From an uncultured Prevotellaceae bacterium (GTDB lineage: Bacteria; Bacteroidota; Bacteroidia; Bacteroidales; Bacteroidaceae): a stretch of 50,364 nt of DNA. The notes below the pieces were generated by a model. The model was not told the DNA's origin. It worked only from the letters and a program-made list of their open reading frames with translations, and made no database searches. Position numbers and translations under genes: made by a program. Below are positions 34,378 through 42,705 of the stretch, piece by piece. Positions within the stretch are counted from its first letter, which is position 1. Each line of letters opens with the position of its first letter. Location: assembly GCA_946184125.1 (NCBI GenBank), contig CAMHEL010000010.1:1-50364 (forward strand). The letters run 5' to 3'.

Positions 34378-37300
34378 TCAAAATCCTCCTCCTGGCCTTC
34401 CTCCTCCGGGGAAGCCGCCACCGGGGAATCCACCGCCGGGTCTGCCGCCGCCCCAGCCGCCTCGTGGACCTTCTCCTCTTCCGAAGCCGCCGCGACCGCC
34501 TCGGTTGCCACCTCCACCAAACATGTTGAGGCGGTAGCTGACGTGAAGCATGGCGTAGGAAGTGATGGCATTCACTTCCCGGTCGGTCCATCCGTTGGCG
34601 TTCACCGTGCGCGAGAAGGTGGTCTGCTGCTGCAGGATGTCGTAGAGCTGGAGCATCACCGTGAGTTTCTTGCCACGGAGGAATGACTGGGATATCTGGG
34701 CGTTCCAGATGAACTCGTCGGTGTTGAGCGTCTTGTCGTCGTATCCTCTTTTGCTGAAGACATGCAGGTCGGTGGAGATGGCCATGCCCCAGTCGAAGTT
34801 GATGCGGCTGTTGGCACCGTAAGAGAAGTTCCACGTCGTCAGATTGTTGGATGCCTGAAGGCGGTTCTCGGTGTGTGCGTAGGTGGTGTTGGCATTCAGC
34901 GACACGCTGAGCCAACTGTTGCGGAAACTGAGTGATGCCGACGGCGAGAAGTTGTAGGTGTGGGTGATGTTACGGTCGGGGATGGCCGTGCGTTTGAGGT
35001 TGACATAGCTCACGCGGTGGTCGTAGCTGCCACGTATCGACCCGCTGACGTCCCATCTGTTGAGGGTGTCGAGTGCCAAGTTGAAGGTCATGCCTCCGTT
35101 TACGCCCCAGTTGCCGTTGATGTTGTCGGGACGGGTGATGCGGCCGCCGGTATCCTCGTTGTAGGTCACGATGTTGCCGATGGAGTTGAAGGTGCGCTGC
35201 AGCGAGGCATTGGTGCTGAAACTCCAGTGCCGCTGGGCTTTGGGGATGAGCATGCCAAGACTGTCCTCCACATAGGTGGGCTGACGCTGCATCATGAAAT
35301 TGGTGTTGAGGTTGCTGGTGAGCGATGGTTTCAGACCGGGGTTACCCATGGTGATGTTGAGCGGGTTGGTGTCGTCGTAGATGTCGAGCAGCTGAGTGAT
35401 TGAGGGCTGCGACGTCGAACCGCGAAGGGTGACCTGGAGGTTGGTCTGCTGGTTGAAGCGGTAGCGCATGTTGAGCGTCGGAGTGACATTCACCACGGTG
35501 CGAACCGTATCGATGGGGCGGCCTAAGTATTGCTGGATGTAATGGGTGCGCTCGGGCTGGGTGGAGACACCGAGGTTGAGGTTGAGCTTCTCTCTGACGA
35601 GGCGAAGCTGCACATCGGCATTGTGGCCGTACTCCGTGCGCTCGGAATAGCGGCTGAGGCTGTCGGAAAGGTAACTCTCGTAGGGGCTCTCGAGATAGCC
35701 GAAAAGACGGGTCCACTCGCGGTATTTGTTGAGCACATCGTAGAAGGCTTCGTTGCTGAGGTCGGGGAAGTCATACGTCGATGGGTCATTCTTCTGGTAA
35801 CTGTAGTTGTAGCGGTAGTTGAGCTGGAGGAAGATGCCCTGCGTGCCGAAGTTGCGCCTCTGGTTGCCTCTTCCGCCGCCCCTGCCTCCTCCAGGGCCGC
35901 CGCGCTGCATGCCGCCTTGCCCGAAGCTGGCAGGACCCATCATGGCGGGTGCCACTCCATCGCCCACCGCGACGGGAGGACCGGCTGGTGCCGTCTCCAC
36001 AGGAGTCTCTGGCTCGGGTGTCTTGAAGATGTAGAGGGGCTCGGTGTAGGTGGCGCCTATGCTGTAGCTGAAGTTGTCGGAAGGCGAGGCGGTGTAGCGG
36101 TTGGTCTGGTAGGTGGAGTCGTTGCCCTGACGGTTGGCCACTTGGTACAGGTGGACGGCGGTGAGGTTGGCGTTGGTGTTGTCGTTGTCGCGGTAGTTGA
36201 TGCTGCCGGAGATGGCGATGCTGCGCCCCTTGTTGTTCAACCGGCGGAAGAGCTGTGCCTGCGTGCTGGCGTTCTTCCCGCTGCTGTAGCTCATCGTCTT
36301 GTTGTTGCGGCTGTTGACGATGAGCCCCAGTTTGTGCATCGTGGCAAGCTGCGCGGTGTCGTTGGGGTCTTCGATGTGGTCGTAAGGATTGGCGTTGAAG
36401 GAGGCGGAGTTGGAGAAGCCACGGCCATCGTTGGTGGAATAGGAGAAATTCGGGCGGAAGGAGAGGTTGGTGATGGAGTCGATGCGCCACTGCAGGTTGA
36501 TGTTGCCCGTCCAGCTGTTGGCCCTCGAATAATTCTGGCTGATGCTGTTGGAGAAAGCTCCACCACGGGTGTTGACGAAACTCTCCGAACCCGTTCGGCT
36601 CCAGTTGTCGGTGTTGCTGTGGCTCCATGTCACACGGCCGCTCATGCGAAGGCCCTTGCCGTCCTCATAGCTCACGTCGAGTGCTCCGGTCTTGGTGTGG
36701 CGCTGCCCGTTTCCGTTGCCTCGTCCGCGGCCTCCACGGCCCGAGAAGTTGCGGTCGTTGACGTTGTTGGCATTTCCCATGAAGGTGTATCTGACGTCGC
36801 CGAATGGCTTCATGGCGGTGAGGCGTATGCCGTAGCGGTGCTTCGTGCCGATGCCGATGTCGGGGTTCATCTGCAGACCGTTGCGCATGCTGCGCTTGGT
36901 GACGAACTCGAGCACGAAGTCTTCGTTGCCGTCGTCGATGCCCGTGAGTTTCGATAGGTCGCTCTTCTCGTCGTAGGCCTTCACCTGGTCGATGACGTAG
37001 GAGGGAAGGTTCTTCATCACAGCGTCGTTGTTGCCCGTCATGAAGTCACGGCCGTCCATCTTGAAGCGACGGACGTTCTTGCCGTTGATGGTTACACTGC
37101 CGTTGTCGTCGACCTTCGCGCCGGGGAGCATCTCGATGAGCGATTCGATGACCGACCCTTCGGGGACACGGTAGGCATCGGCATTATAGACAAGGGTGTC
37201 GTCTTTCACCACCATCTTCGGGATATTGGCGGTCACTGTGGCTTCGGCAAGCACGATGGCATCGACGGTCATCACGATGTCGCCAAGGGCATGCGACTGG

Positions 37301-37611
37301 TTCTTGGCGAGGTTGAAAGTGCGCTCCTCCGACTTGTAGCCAAGGGAAGTGATGCGGAGCAGGTGGATACCCGTCGTGGTGGGCGAGATGGCGAAATGAC
37401 CACTCTCGTCGGTGTAGCTGCCCGTGGCGAAGGTGGTGTCGCGGCGACCCTGCGTGGTGGTGATATGGTAAAGCTGAACGGTGGCTTTCTCCATGGCCTC
37501 ACGACTCTCCTTGTCGATGACATGGCCGGTGATGTGGGCTTGCTGTGCGGCCGCACGGGAAGTGAGGAGGATGAAGAACAGGAGGATGAGGTGGAGGGTG
37601 CGTGTATGCAT
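34378..37611 (-). CDS. Outer-membrane beta-barrel protein, TonB-dependent-receptor-like
   Basis: 1077 residues from the ATG at 37611 (MHTRTLHLIL), giving a clean signal peptide ending SRAAAQ. An N-terminal carboxypeptidase-regulatory-like domain (about 24-110, starting ITGHVIDKES) precedes a plug-like region (about 150-240, with LPGAKVDDNGSVTINGK). A large barrel then fills the protein (OMP_b-brl_3 type). The final strand (MLHVSYRLNMF) is followed by about 40 residues of GGR/GGF/PGGG repeats. An exposed Gly-rich tail after the last strand is unusual for a BAM substrate. The transported or bound molecule is unknown. A short heptanucleotide array abuts the stop codon. Confidence 0.85.
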   Translation of the reverse strand: MHTRTLHLILLFFILLTSRAAAQQAHITGHVIDKESREAMEKATVQLYHITTTQGRRDTTFATGSYTDESGHFAISPTTTGIHLLRITSLGYKSEERTFNLAKNQSHALGDIVMTVDAIVLAEATVTANIPKMVVKDDTLVYNADAYRVPEGSVIESLIEMLPGAKVDDNGSVTINGKNVRRFKMDGRDFMTGNNDAVMKNLPSYVIDQVKAYDEKSDLSKLTGIDDGNEDFVLEFVTKRSMRNGLQMNPDIGIGTKHRYGIRLTAMKPFGDVRYTFMGNANNVNDRNFSGRGGRGRGNGNGQRHTKTGALDVSYEDGKGLRMSGRVTWSHSNTDNWSRTGSESFVNTRGGAFSNSISQNYSRANSWTGNINLQWRIDSITNLSFRPNFSYSTNDGRGFSNSASFNANPYDHIEDPNDTAQLATMHKLGLIVNSRNNKTMSYSSGKNASTQAQLFRRLNNKGRSIAISGSINYRDNDNTNANLTAVHLYQVANRQGNDSTYQTNRYTASPSDNFSYSIGATYTEPLYIFKTPEPETPVETAPAGPPVAVGDGVAPAMMGPASFGQGGMQRGGPGGGRGGGRGNQRRNFGTQGIFLQLNYRYNYSYQKNDPSTYDFPDLSNEAFYDVLNKYREWTRLFGYLESPYESYLSDSLSRYSERTEYGHNADVQLRLVREKLNLNLGVSTQPERTHYIQQYLGRPIDTVRTVVNVTPTLNMRYRFNQQTNLQVTLRGSTSQPSITQLLDIYDDTNPLNITMGNPGLKPSLTSNLNTNFMMQRQPTYVEDSLGMLIPKAQRHWSFSTNASLQRTFNSIGNIVTYNEDTGGRITRPDNINGNWGVNGGMTFNLALDTLNRWDVSGSIRGSYDHRVSYVNLKRTAIPDRNITHTYNFSPSASLSFRNSWLSVSLNANTTYAHTENRLQASNNLTTWNFSYGANSRINFDWGMAISTDLHVFSKRGYDDKTLNTDEFIWNAQISQSFLRGKKLTVMLQLYDILQQQTTFSRTVNANGWTDREVNAITSYAMLHVSYRLNMFGGGGNRGGRGGFGRGEGPRGGWGGGRPGGGFPGGGFPGGGRPGGGF

Positions 37612-37676
37612 GTCGGATAGGGTGCTTGGGGGTGGATGATTGTTCTTGGAAAACCCTAAAGGATACCATTTGCCGA

Positions 37677-37708
37677 CAAAGGTACGATTTTTCGCATAAT
37701 TAAGCAAG
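37677..37708 (-). promoter_or_regulatory. Probable promoter of the outer-membrane protein gene
   Basis: On the minus strand CTTG (37705-37708, one mismatch to TTTG) and TACCTTTG (37677-37684) are 20 bp apart. The start codon lies about 66 bp downstream. Confidence 0.5.
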
Positions 37709-37951
37709 AGAAGTAAGTTATTTTTCTCTACGCAATTGTTTTTAATATCATCCACCATGAATAGTCAATCATAATAAGATGATAGTATTTTATCAAAGTT
37801 ACACACGTCTGGCGAAATGTAGGAACTATCTTTACTTCGATAAGTTTAAATTTCTGAAATCCAATGATTTATATCTATGTGTGGAATGGTTTGCATACTT
37901 ATTGAAACGCAAACGTTTTCGTTGTTTTTCATCATCTTGTAACAGTTTTTT

Positions 37952-37983
37952 TTTGATTGTCGCAGATAATGTGCGTATCTTTG
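37952..37983 (+). promoter_or_regulatory. Orphan promoter of a short transcript
   Basis: TTTG (37952-37955) and TATCTTTG (37976-37983) are exactly 20 bp apart. No plus-strand gene follows; a strong terminator ends at 38084. Confidence 0.8.
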
Positions 37984-37988
37984 CAACG

Positions 37989-38084
37989 CAAACAAACGAT
38001 TATCAAGAAACAATTACTACATAAGAACAAACTGCTGAAACATTCAAAAAAGGAAAAGCCCCGACGTGATGTCGGGGCTTTCTT
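37989..38084 (+). ncRNA. Candidate small RNA (about 95 nt)
   Basis: The segment starts a few bases after a perfect consensus promoter and ends in a strong intrinsic terminator. It contains no ATG, so a translated peptide is unlikely. The neighbouring genes are on the other strand (stop at 38184; promoter of the gene at 37611), so it is not an obvious leader. The 5' two-thirds is A-rich and mostly unpaired by eye. No known RNA family is recognised. Confidence 0.6.
38054..38084 (+). terminator. Rho-independent terminator of the candidate small RNA
   Basis: A perfect 8-bp stem, GCCCCGAC/GTCGGGGC (38058-38065 and 38071-38078), has a GTGAT loop, is preceded by four A and followed by TTTCTT. Confidence 0.9.
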
Positions 38085-38183
38085 GTGTCTCGTCTGATGC
38101 TGAAGAGGTTTCCAGATGTTTTACATGGTTCCTGTGGAACCTTCTTAGTAAGATGTGTTAGATTTCATTTCGATTAGATTCTA

Positions 38184-38459
38184 TTAGTCTTCAAAGTCGG
38201 TAATACTTCCTGAACTGTCGAACTCCAATTCAAATCCGTTGTTCAGTCTTACCTCGTATGAGGTCGTATATATGTCGTTCTTCATCTTGGCGTATGCGAT
38301 GGTGCCGCCTGGGAAATTATCTTGTACATAGCTCTTGGCTGCCAATGGCAAGTTGTCTGCTGGAATGACATAGTCTTTGTCGAGAACCTCAACGGCTACT
38401 GCCATAATGATAATTGTAATACCCACTAATGATGCGATGATTTTATTTGACGTTTTCAT
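38184..38459 (-). CDS. PepSY-like periplasmic protein, short
   Basis: 91 residues. An N-terminal hydrophobic segment (about 8-24) acts as signal or anchor. The rest is one PepSY-like (DUF2874-type) repeat: LPLAAKSYVQDNFPGGTIAYAK, then YEVRLNNGFELEFDSSG. Such domains in Bacteroidetes are periplasmic and of unclear role. The sequence is related to both repeats of the neighbouring gene 80 bp upstream, suggesting duplication. Confidence 0.8.
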   Translation of the reverse strand: MKTSNKIIASLVGITIIIMAVAVEVLDKDYVIPADNLPLAAKSYVQDNFPGGTIAYAKMKNDIYTTSYEVRLNNGFELEFDSSGSITDFED

Positions 38460-38538
38460 TTTGCTGCTTTTTTAAAAGGTTTGTCGATGGCTTTATCACT
38501 AAAAGTTTATGGGGAGGGTTGTTGTTGCAGGATGGTTG

Positions 38539-38979
38539 TCAGTCGTCAATTCTTACCATCTGTCCGTTTTTGTTGAATTTCAGTTCGAGGTCGTTTGACA
38601 GCTCTATGTCATAGCCTCCGCGCTCCTTGTCAATCTTGACGATTACTGCATCAGGAAAACTGCTCTTGACGCTGTTTGCGATATTTGCCGGCACGAGCTC
38701 TGCTGGCACGGCACTGAAGTTGCAGTCCACCTTGTCCCATGTTCCGTGCTTGTCGAACTCCAACTCGGTTCCGTTGCTCAGGCATACCTCATAGGTCTTT
38801 CTGCCGTCGAAGTCGATTTTGGCATACGAGATGGTCTGGCCGGGGAAGGTCTTCTGGATGAAGGTCTGCGCAGCTGCGGGAAGCTGCTCTTTGGTGATGA
38901 TCCTATCACTGGCGAAAGTTGATACTGCTTGCATCATCATGCACACGAGTGCTGCGAGGAAAAATACTGACTTTTTCAT
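38539..38979 (-). CDS. PepSY-like periplasmic protein with two repeats
   Basis: 146 residues with a signal peptide (1-23, ending STFA). Two PepSY-like (DUF2874-type) units follow: LPAAAQTFIQKTFPGQTISYAK with YEVCLSNGTELEFDKHG, then a second unit with SVKSSFPDAVIVKI and YDIELSNDLELKFNKNG. The family is common in the Bacteroidetes periplasm; its ligand is unknown. It lies 79 bp upstream of the shorter paralogue and is probably co-transcribed. Confidence 0.85.
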   Translation of the reverse strand: MKKSVFFLAALVCMMMQAVSTFASDRIITKEQLPAAAQTFIQKTFPGQTISYAKIDFDGRKTYEVCLSNGTELEFDKHGTWDKVDCNFSAVPAELVPANIANSVKSSFPDAVIVKIDKERGGYDIELSNDLELKFNKNGQMVRIDD

Positions 38980-39236
38980 AATGGTTTTTTTTAGTTGTTA
39001 TTATTATTTTTTGTTCTTTGTTCTTTCTTGTTTTTTGTCTTCAGGAGGTGTTTTGTTCCTTTTGACATTGCAAAGTTAAGTCGCGTTTTTCCTCATTCCT
39101 TATTTTTTCTTGTATTTCCTTCCTTTTCGTTACGACACGGTCTTAATATTGCGACACATAAGGGAAACCCCGTCATATCTGTCGCATCAAGGGCTGCTTA
39201 TGCGGTTGAAGCCATCCCCCCAAGGGGCTAACAAAG

Positions 39237-39304
39237 GTCAATCAAGGGGACTGGGTCTTGACAGAATTCTCAAATTCCATCAAAAACCTGTCCCCTTGAT
39301 TGAC
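39237..39304. repeat. Perfect 15-bp inverted repeat around a 38-bp core
   Basis: GTCAATCAAGGGGAC (39237-39251) and GTCCCCTTGATTGAC (39290-39304) are exact inverted copies. No gene lies inside. It could be a hairpin or the ends of a small mobile-element remnant. Confidence 0.75.
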
Positions 39305-39311
39305 TGATGGC

Positions 39312-39380
39312 TTTCGAAATGCATTTTTTCGAACTCAATGGTAGGGTCTTAGCTCGTCTAAGACCGCTACACAATCGTGC
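39312..39380. repeat. 69-bp direct repeat, copy 1
   Basis: It begins TTTCGAAATG and includes GGTAGGGTCTTAGCTCGTCT. It nearly matches 39593-39662: in the last 54 bp only one base differs. The copies bracket the three hairpins at 39488-39569. Confidence 0.85.
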
Positions 39381-39487
39381 CATTATCTCTCGTTTTTCAT
39401 CGGCATTTCACAAACAAGATGCCCTAAAAATAAATTCGGACCGAAGGGTTTGGTCGATAGACATAAACAACTAACTATAAGGCTTTT

Positions 39488-39569
39488 GCCCCGTCGGGGC
39501 GACATAAAGTGCACGGATTTAAAACCCAGGGCGTTGCCCTGGGCTGAGAGCAGGTTGGCCTTTCAGGCC
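39488..39569. repeat. Three consecutive REP-like hairpins
   Basis: Three perfect hairpins follow each other: GCCCCGTCGGGGC (39488-39500), CCCAGGGC-GTT-GCCCTGGG (39525-39543) and GGCC-TTTCA-GGCC (39557-39569). This closely resembles abundant intergenic REP/BIME-type elements of Bacteroidetes. No transposase is nearby. Confidence 0.65.
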
Positions 39570-39592
39570 GCCGCCGCTTTCGGAAAGATTAT

Positions 39593-39662
39593 TTTCGAAA
39601 TGGATTTGTTTCGAACTCAATGGTAGGGTCTTAGCTCGTCTAAGACCGCTACACATTCGTGC
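39593..39662. repeat. 69-70-bp direct repeat, copy 2
   Basis: Second copy of the repeat at 39312-39380. The gap 38980-39733 otherwise holds no gene that I can support, only T-rich sequence after 38990 and these repeats. Confidence 0.85.
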
Positions 39663-39733
39663 TATTTCGCATGCTCAAAGCCCCGCGCTCCTACAGTATC
39701 TTTGTTGTCTTAGGAGCGTCTGCTATTAAGCAC

Positions 39734-41293
39734 CTATTTGTTCTTCTTACGGAATTCCTCCAGTTGTTTGAAGCAGTGTTTGTCAATCAACTGCTCGAGA
39801 TGGCGGTCGGGGTTCTTACGCACCACGCATTTATGGTCGAAAACCATCATGATGCCGTTTTCGGGTGTGTAAGGCTTCCACTTTGGCAGACCTTTGGTGT
39901 TGGGGTCGCCGGTATGGGCGAAAGCCGCCCAGGCACTGCTCATTAGGTCGGCCAACTTCAAGTCCTCTTTCGTCGGCTCGGGCAATTCGTTCTTGGAGTG
40001 ATGGAGGGTGTTGAAGCAGAATTTCAGCTCGTGGCCGTGTACCGAACCCTTGTTCAGCGGGGAACGCCAAGTGAACATATAGGTGTAGGTCTTCGCCTTA
40101 TGGTTGGTGGCGATATGGTCGGCGGTGATGAGTGTCTTGGGGCGGAAGAGCCAGTCGATGCTCACCAGGTCCTGTGGCACATAGCCGGGGTAGGCCTCGC
40201 CAAACGCTTGGATATACTCCTCGGTGTCGTCGCCGAAGACGGGCAGAAGGGCTTCACGGGCTTGGTCCATCGTCATCGGCTGACTGTACGCCAGGCGTTG
40301 CAACTCATTGAAGGTGGTGCCGATGAGAATGGGTATGCCGCTTGAGAAGTCGGCAAATCCCGGCTGGAAAGGTTGCTGAAGCAGTGTCTCACCGTCAGGC
40401 GTGGGACCGAAGCCCCACATCATCGGGGTGCCGGGCTTACGGGTGCCGATACTGGCGGCCATCGCTCGTTGACCGGCGGCGTAGAGCTCCTTGTAGGGCA
40501 CATCCTTGATGCGGCTGATGTCCGACTTGCCGATACCTAATTCTTTCAGGACAGCGGTTCCTAATGCCTCGCTCATTGCCTTCGTGTTCACGTTGAGAAT
40601 GGTCCCGCTAAGGATGATGGCCTTGTGGAACAGTCCCCGTGCCGGTGGCATGCAGAGCAGGGTGCCCACTTTGCCGCCACCCCCCGACTCTCCGAAGATG
40701 GTCACATTGCCGGGGTCGCCGCCGAAGGACATGATGTTGTCGCGAACCCAATTGAGGGCGGCTACGATGTCGAGCATTCCCACATTGGCAGAATGCTTGT
40801 ACTGGTCGGAACAGGCCGAGAGGTCGAGGAAGCCGAGAATGTTGAGACGGTGGTTGACGCTCACCACCACCACGTCCTTTTTCGCCAATGCCATGCCGGG
40901 ATTCCAAGCCGATGTGCCGGAGTCGAAACCTCCTCCGTGCAGCCACACCATCACCGGCTTCTTGGAGTTGCGGTCTGTCGTCCACACATTCAGCACACAA
41001 CAGTTCTTTTCCGACATCTCTTCTTCGCTCAGTTCACGGCCGTGGGTGGGCTGCATGGCCTGAGGCCCCCAGTGGTCGCAGGCACGGATGCCATCCCACT
41101 TTTCTACTGGGAGTGGGGGCGTGAAGCGCTCCACCTTTGCGTAGGGAATGCCCAGAAAGGCAAGCGTGCCCTCCTGGTTGATGCCGCGCACCCACCCGGA
41201 ACGGGTCTCCACCGTCAGCGGATTGGGCTCATCGCCGAAAACAACGGTTGACAGCGACAAAGCCAACAACAACAATGCTATTCTTGTCTTCAT
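39734..41293 (-). CDS. Secreted type-B carboxylesterase
   Basis: 519 residues from the ATG at 41293 (MKTRIALLLL), which starts a signal peptide ending VVFG. The carboxylesterase type-B fold is clear: GWVRGI near the N-terminus, oxyanion HGGGF (119-123), and nucleophile Ser203 in FGESGGGGKVG. VHGHELKFCF near residue 430 carries the probable catalytic His. The usual GESAGG has Gly for Ala. The enzyme hydrolyses carboxylic esters, likely in the periplasm or outside; the natural substrate is unknown. The gene stands alone, with a repeat-rich gap downstream. Confidence 0.92.
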   Translation of the reverse strand: MKTRIALLLLALSLSTVVFGDEPNPLTVETRSGWVRGINQEGTLAFLGIPYAKVERFTPPLPVEKWDGIRACDHWGPQAMQPTHGRELSEEEMSEKNCCVLNVWTTDRNSKKPVMVWLHGGGFDSGTSAWNPGMALAKKDVVVVSVNHRLNILGFLDLSACSDQYKHSANVGMLDIVAALNWVRDNIMSFGGDPGNVTIFGESGGGGKVGTLLCMPPARGLFHKAIILSGTILNVNTKAMSEALGTAVLKELGIGKSDISRIKDVPYKELYAAGQRAMAASIGTRKPGTPMMWGFGPTPDGETLLQQPFQPGFADFSSGIPILIGTTFNELQRLAYSQPMTMDQAREALLPVFGDDTEEYIQAFGEAYPGYVPQDLVSIDWLFRPKTLITADHIATNHKAKTYTYMFTWRSPLNKGSVHGHELKFCFNTLHHSKNELPEPTKEDLKLADLMSSAWAAFAHTGDPNTKGLPKWKPYTPENGIMMVFDHKCVVRKNPDRHLEQLIDKHCFKQLEEFRKKNK

Positions 41294-41383
41294 ATTAATT
41301 AGTTTTATATTCACCAAATGATTTGCAAAGTTAGGCAATTCTTCGATTTGATGACAATGTCATTACAAAAAAAGGAAAGATTT

Positions 41384-41413
41384 TTTGTTTTTTTGAAAAT
41401 TATTGTACTTTTG
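41384..41413 (+). promoter_or_regulatory. Promoter of nagB
   Basis: TTTG (41384-41387) and TACTTTTG (41406-41413) are 18 bp apart, one short of the usual range. Transcription would start near 41419, leaving a leader of about 75 nt. Confidence 0.6.
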
Positions 41414-41494
41414 CAGATTGGAAACCGCTACTTGTCACCATCAGCCTGATGCGGCCATCCGGGAAACCGAATACACCTAAAAACAAATAGTATT

Positions 41495-42289
41495 ATGAGA
41501 CTGATTATTGAAAGCGACTACAGCAAAATGTCGAAATGGGCAGCAGAACACGTCATCGCACGAATCAATGCCGCCAATCCCACACCCGAGAAACCGTTTG
41601 TTCTCGGTCTTCCTACAGGCTCCTCGCCAGAGGGTATGTATGCCGAACTGGTGAAAGCCAACAAAGAGGGTAGGGTGTCGTTTAAAAACGTCCTCACCTT
41701 CAATATGGACGAGTATGTCAACTTGCCCGAGGAGCATCCCGAGAGTTACCACTCGTTCATGGCCCGCAACCTCTTCGACCATATCGACTGCCCGAAGGAG
41801 AACATCCACATCCTCAATGGCAACGCACCCGACCTCGCCGCTGAGTGTGCACACTACGAGGAGATGATTGCCGAGGCAGGTGGCATCGACCTCTTCATCG
41901 GAGGCATTGGCCCCGACGGTCATATCGCGTTCAATGAGCCGGGCTCGTCGCTCAGTTCCAAGACCCGTGTCAAGACACTTACCACCGACACCATCATCGC
42001 CAACTCACGCTTCTTCGACAACGACATCAACAAGGTGCCAAAACTGGCACTCACCGTGGGCGTGGGAACCGTCATGGCTGCTCGCGAGGTGATGATACTC
42101 GTCAATGGCCACCACAAGGCAAGGGCCCTGCAGGCTGCCGTCGAGGGTAGCGTCAACCATCTCTGGACCATCAGCGCCCTGCAGATGCACCAGCATGGCA
42201 TCATCGTATGCGACGAGGCCGCTACCGACGAACTCCGCGTAGGTACCTATAGGTATTTCAAGGACATCGAGAAAGACAACATCATCTGA
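41495..42289 (+). CDS. nagB: Glucosamine-6-phosphate deaminase
   Basis: 264 residues, close to the E. coli enzyme. Catalytic residues keep the same numbers: Asp72 in NMDEY, and Asp141, His143 and Glu148 in [30 protein letters not shown] forms the phosphate site. The enzyme converts glucosamine 6-phosphate to fructose 6-phosphate and ammonia, linking amino-sugar use to glycolysis in the cytoplasm. No other nag gene is adjacent. A terminator lies at 42335-42368. Confidence 0.97.
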   Translation: MRLIIESDYSKMSKWAAEHVIARINAANPTPEKPFVLGLPTGSSPEGMYAELVKANKEGRVSFKNVLTFNMDEYVNLPEEHPESYHSFMARNLFDHIDCPKENIHILNGNAPDLAAECAHYEEMIAEAGGIDLFIGGIGPDGHIAFNEPGSSLSSKTRVKTLTTDTIIANSRFFDNDINKVPKLALTVGVGTVMAAREVMILVNGHHKARALQAAVEGSVNHLWTISALQMHQHGIIVCDEAATDELRVGTYRYFKDIEKDNII

Positions 42290-42334
42290 AAAGCATCATA
42301 AGCCCGTCTGCTGAAGGTGGGCGTCAGAAAAGAG

Positions 42335-42368
42335 CAGCTCCCTCCCCGTTGCGACGGGGAGGGAGCTG
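42335..42368. terminator. Terminator between nagB and the STAS gene
   Basis: A perfect 15-bp stem, CAGCTCCCTCCCCGT paired with ACGGGGAGGGAGCTG, closes a TGCG loop. It lies between convergent genes and can serve both strands. Confidence 0.8.
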
Positions 42369-42398
42369 TGCGTTTGCGTCGGTGTGACTTAGGGCTTC

Positions 42399-42701
42399 CT
42401 ACTCAAACTCAAACAAGTTGATGAAGCCGGTCAGCTTGAAGACGGTTTTGATGTCGTCGTTCATGTTGCGCATGATGACTTTGCTGCCGCTTGCCTTCGC
42501 ACTCTTGAGGATGCTGATGAGGATACGCAGGCCGCTTGAGGCAATGTACTCCAGGCCGGTACAGTCGATGATGATGTCGCGGCCGTTGCTGTTGTGAAGG
42601 GGTTGAAGCGCATTTTCCACTTCCACTGCTGCTGCAGTGTCGAGCTCACCTTCAAGGGTGGCTACATACTTGTCTTCGAATTCTTGAACTGTTGTTTTCA
42701 T
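42399..42701 (-). CDS. STAS-domain anti-sigma factor antagonist-like protein
   Basis: 100 residues, a single STAS domain: VATLEGELDTAAAVEVENAL, then IIIDCTGLEYIASSGLRIL. Ser55 or Ser56 is the conserved phosphorylation site of SpoIIAA/RsbV proteins. It follows the SpoIIE-type phosphatase/kinase gene by 4 bp. The pair probably forms a partner-switching module in which the STAS protein is dephosphorylated and phosphorylated by domains of its neighbour. The downstream output is unknown. Confidence 0.93.
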   Translation of the reverse strand: MKTTVQEFEDKYVATLEGELDTAAAVEVENALQPLHNSNGRDIIIDCTGLEYIASSGLRILISILKSAKASGSKVIMRNMNDDIKTVFKLTGFINLFEFE

Positions 42702-42705
42702 TTTC

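Noticed and set aside
37779..38024. 81-residue plus-strand open frame
   Set aside because: It has no family resemblance, and the consensus promoter at 37952-37983 lies inside it. The promoter-terminator layout fits a noncoding RNA better.
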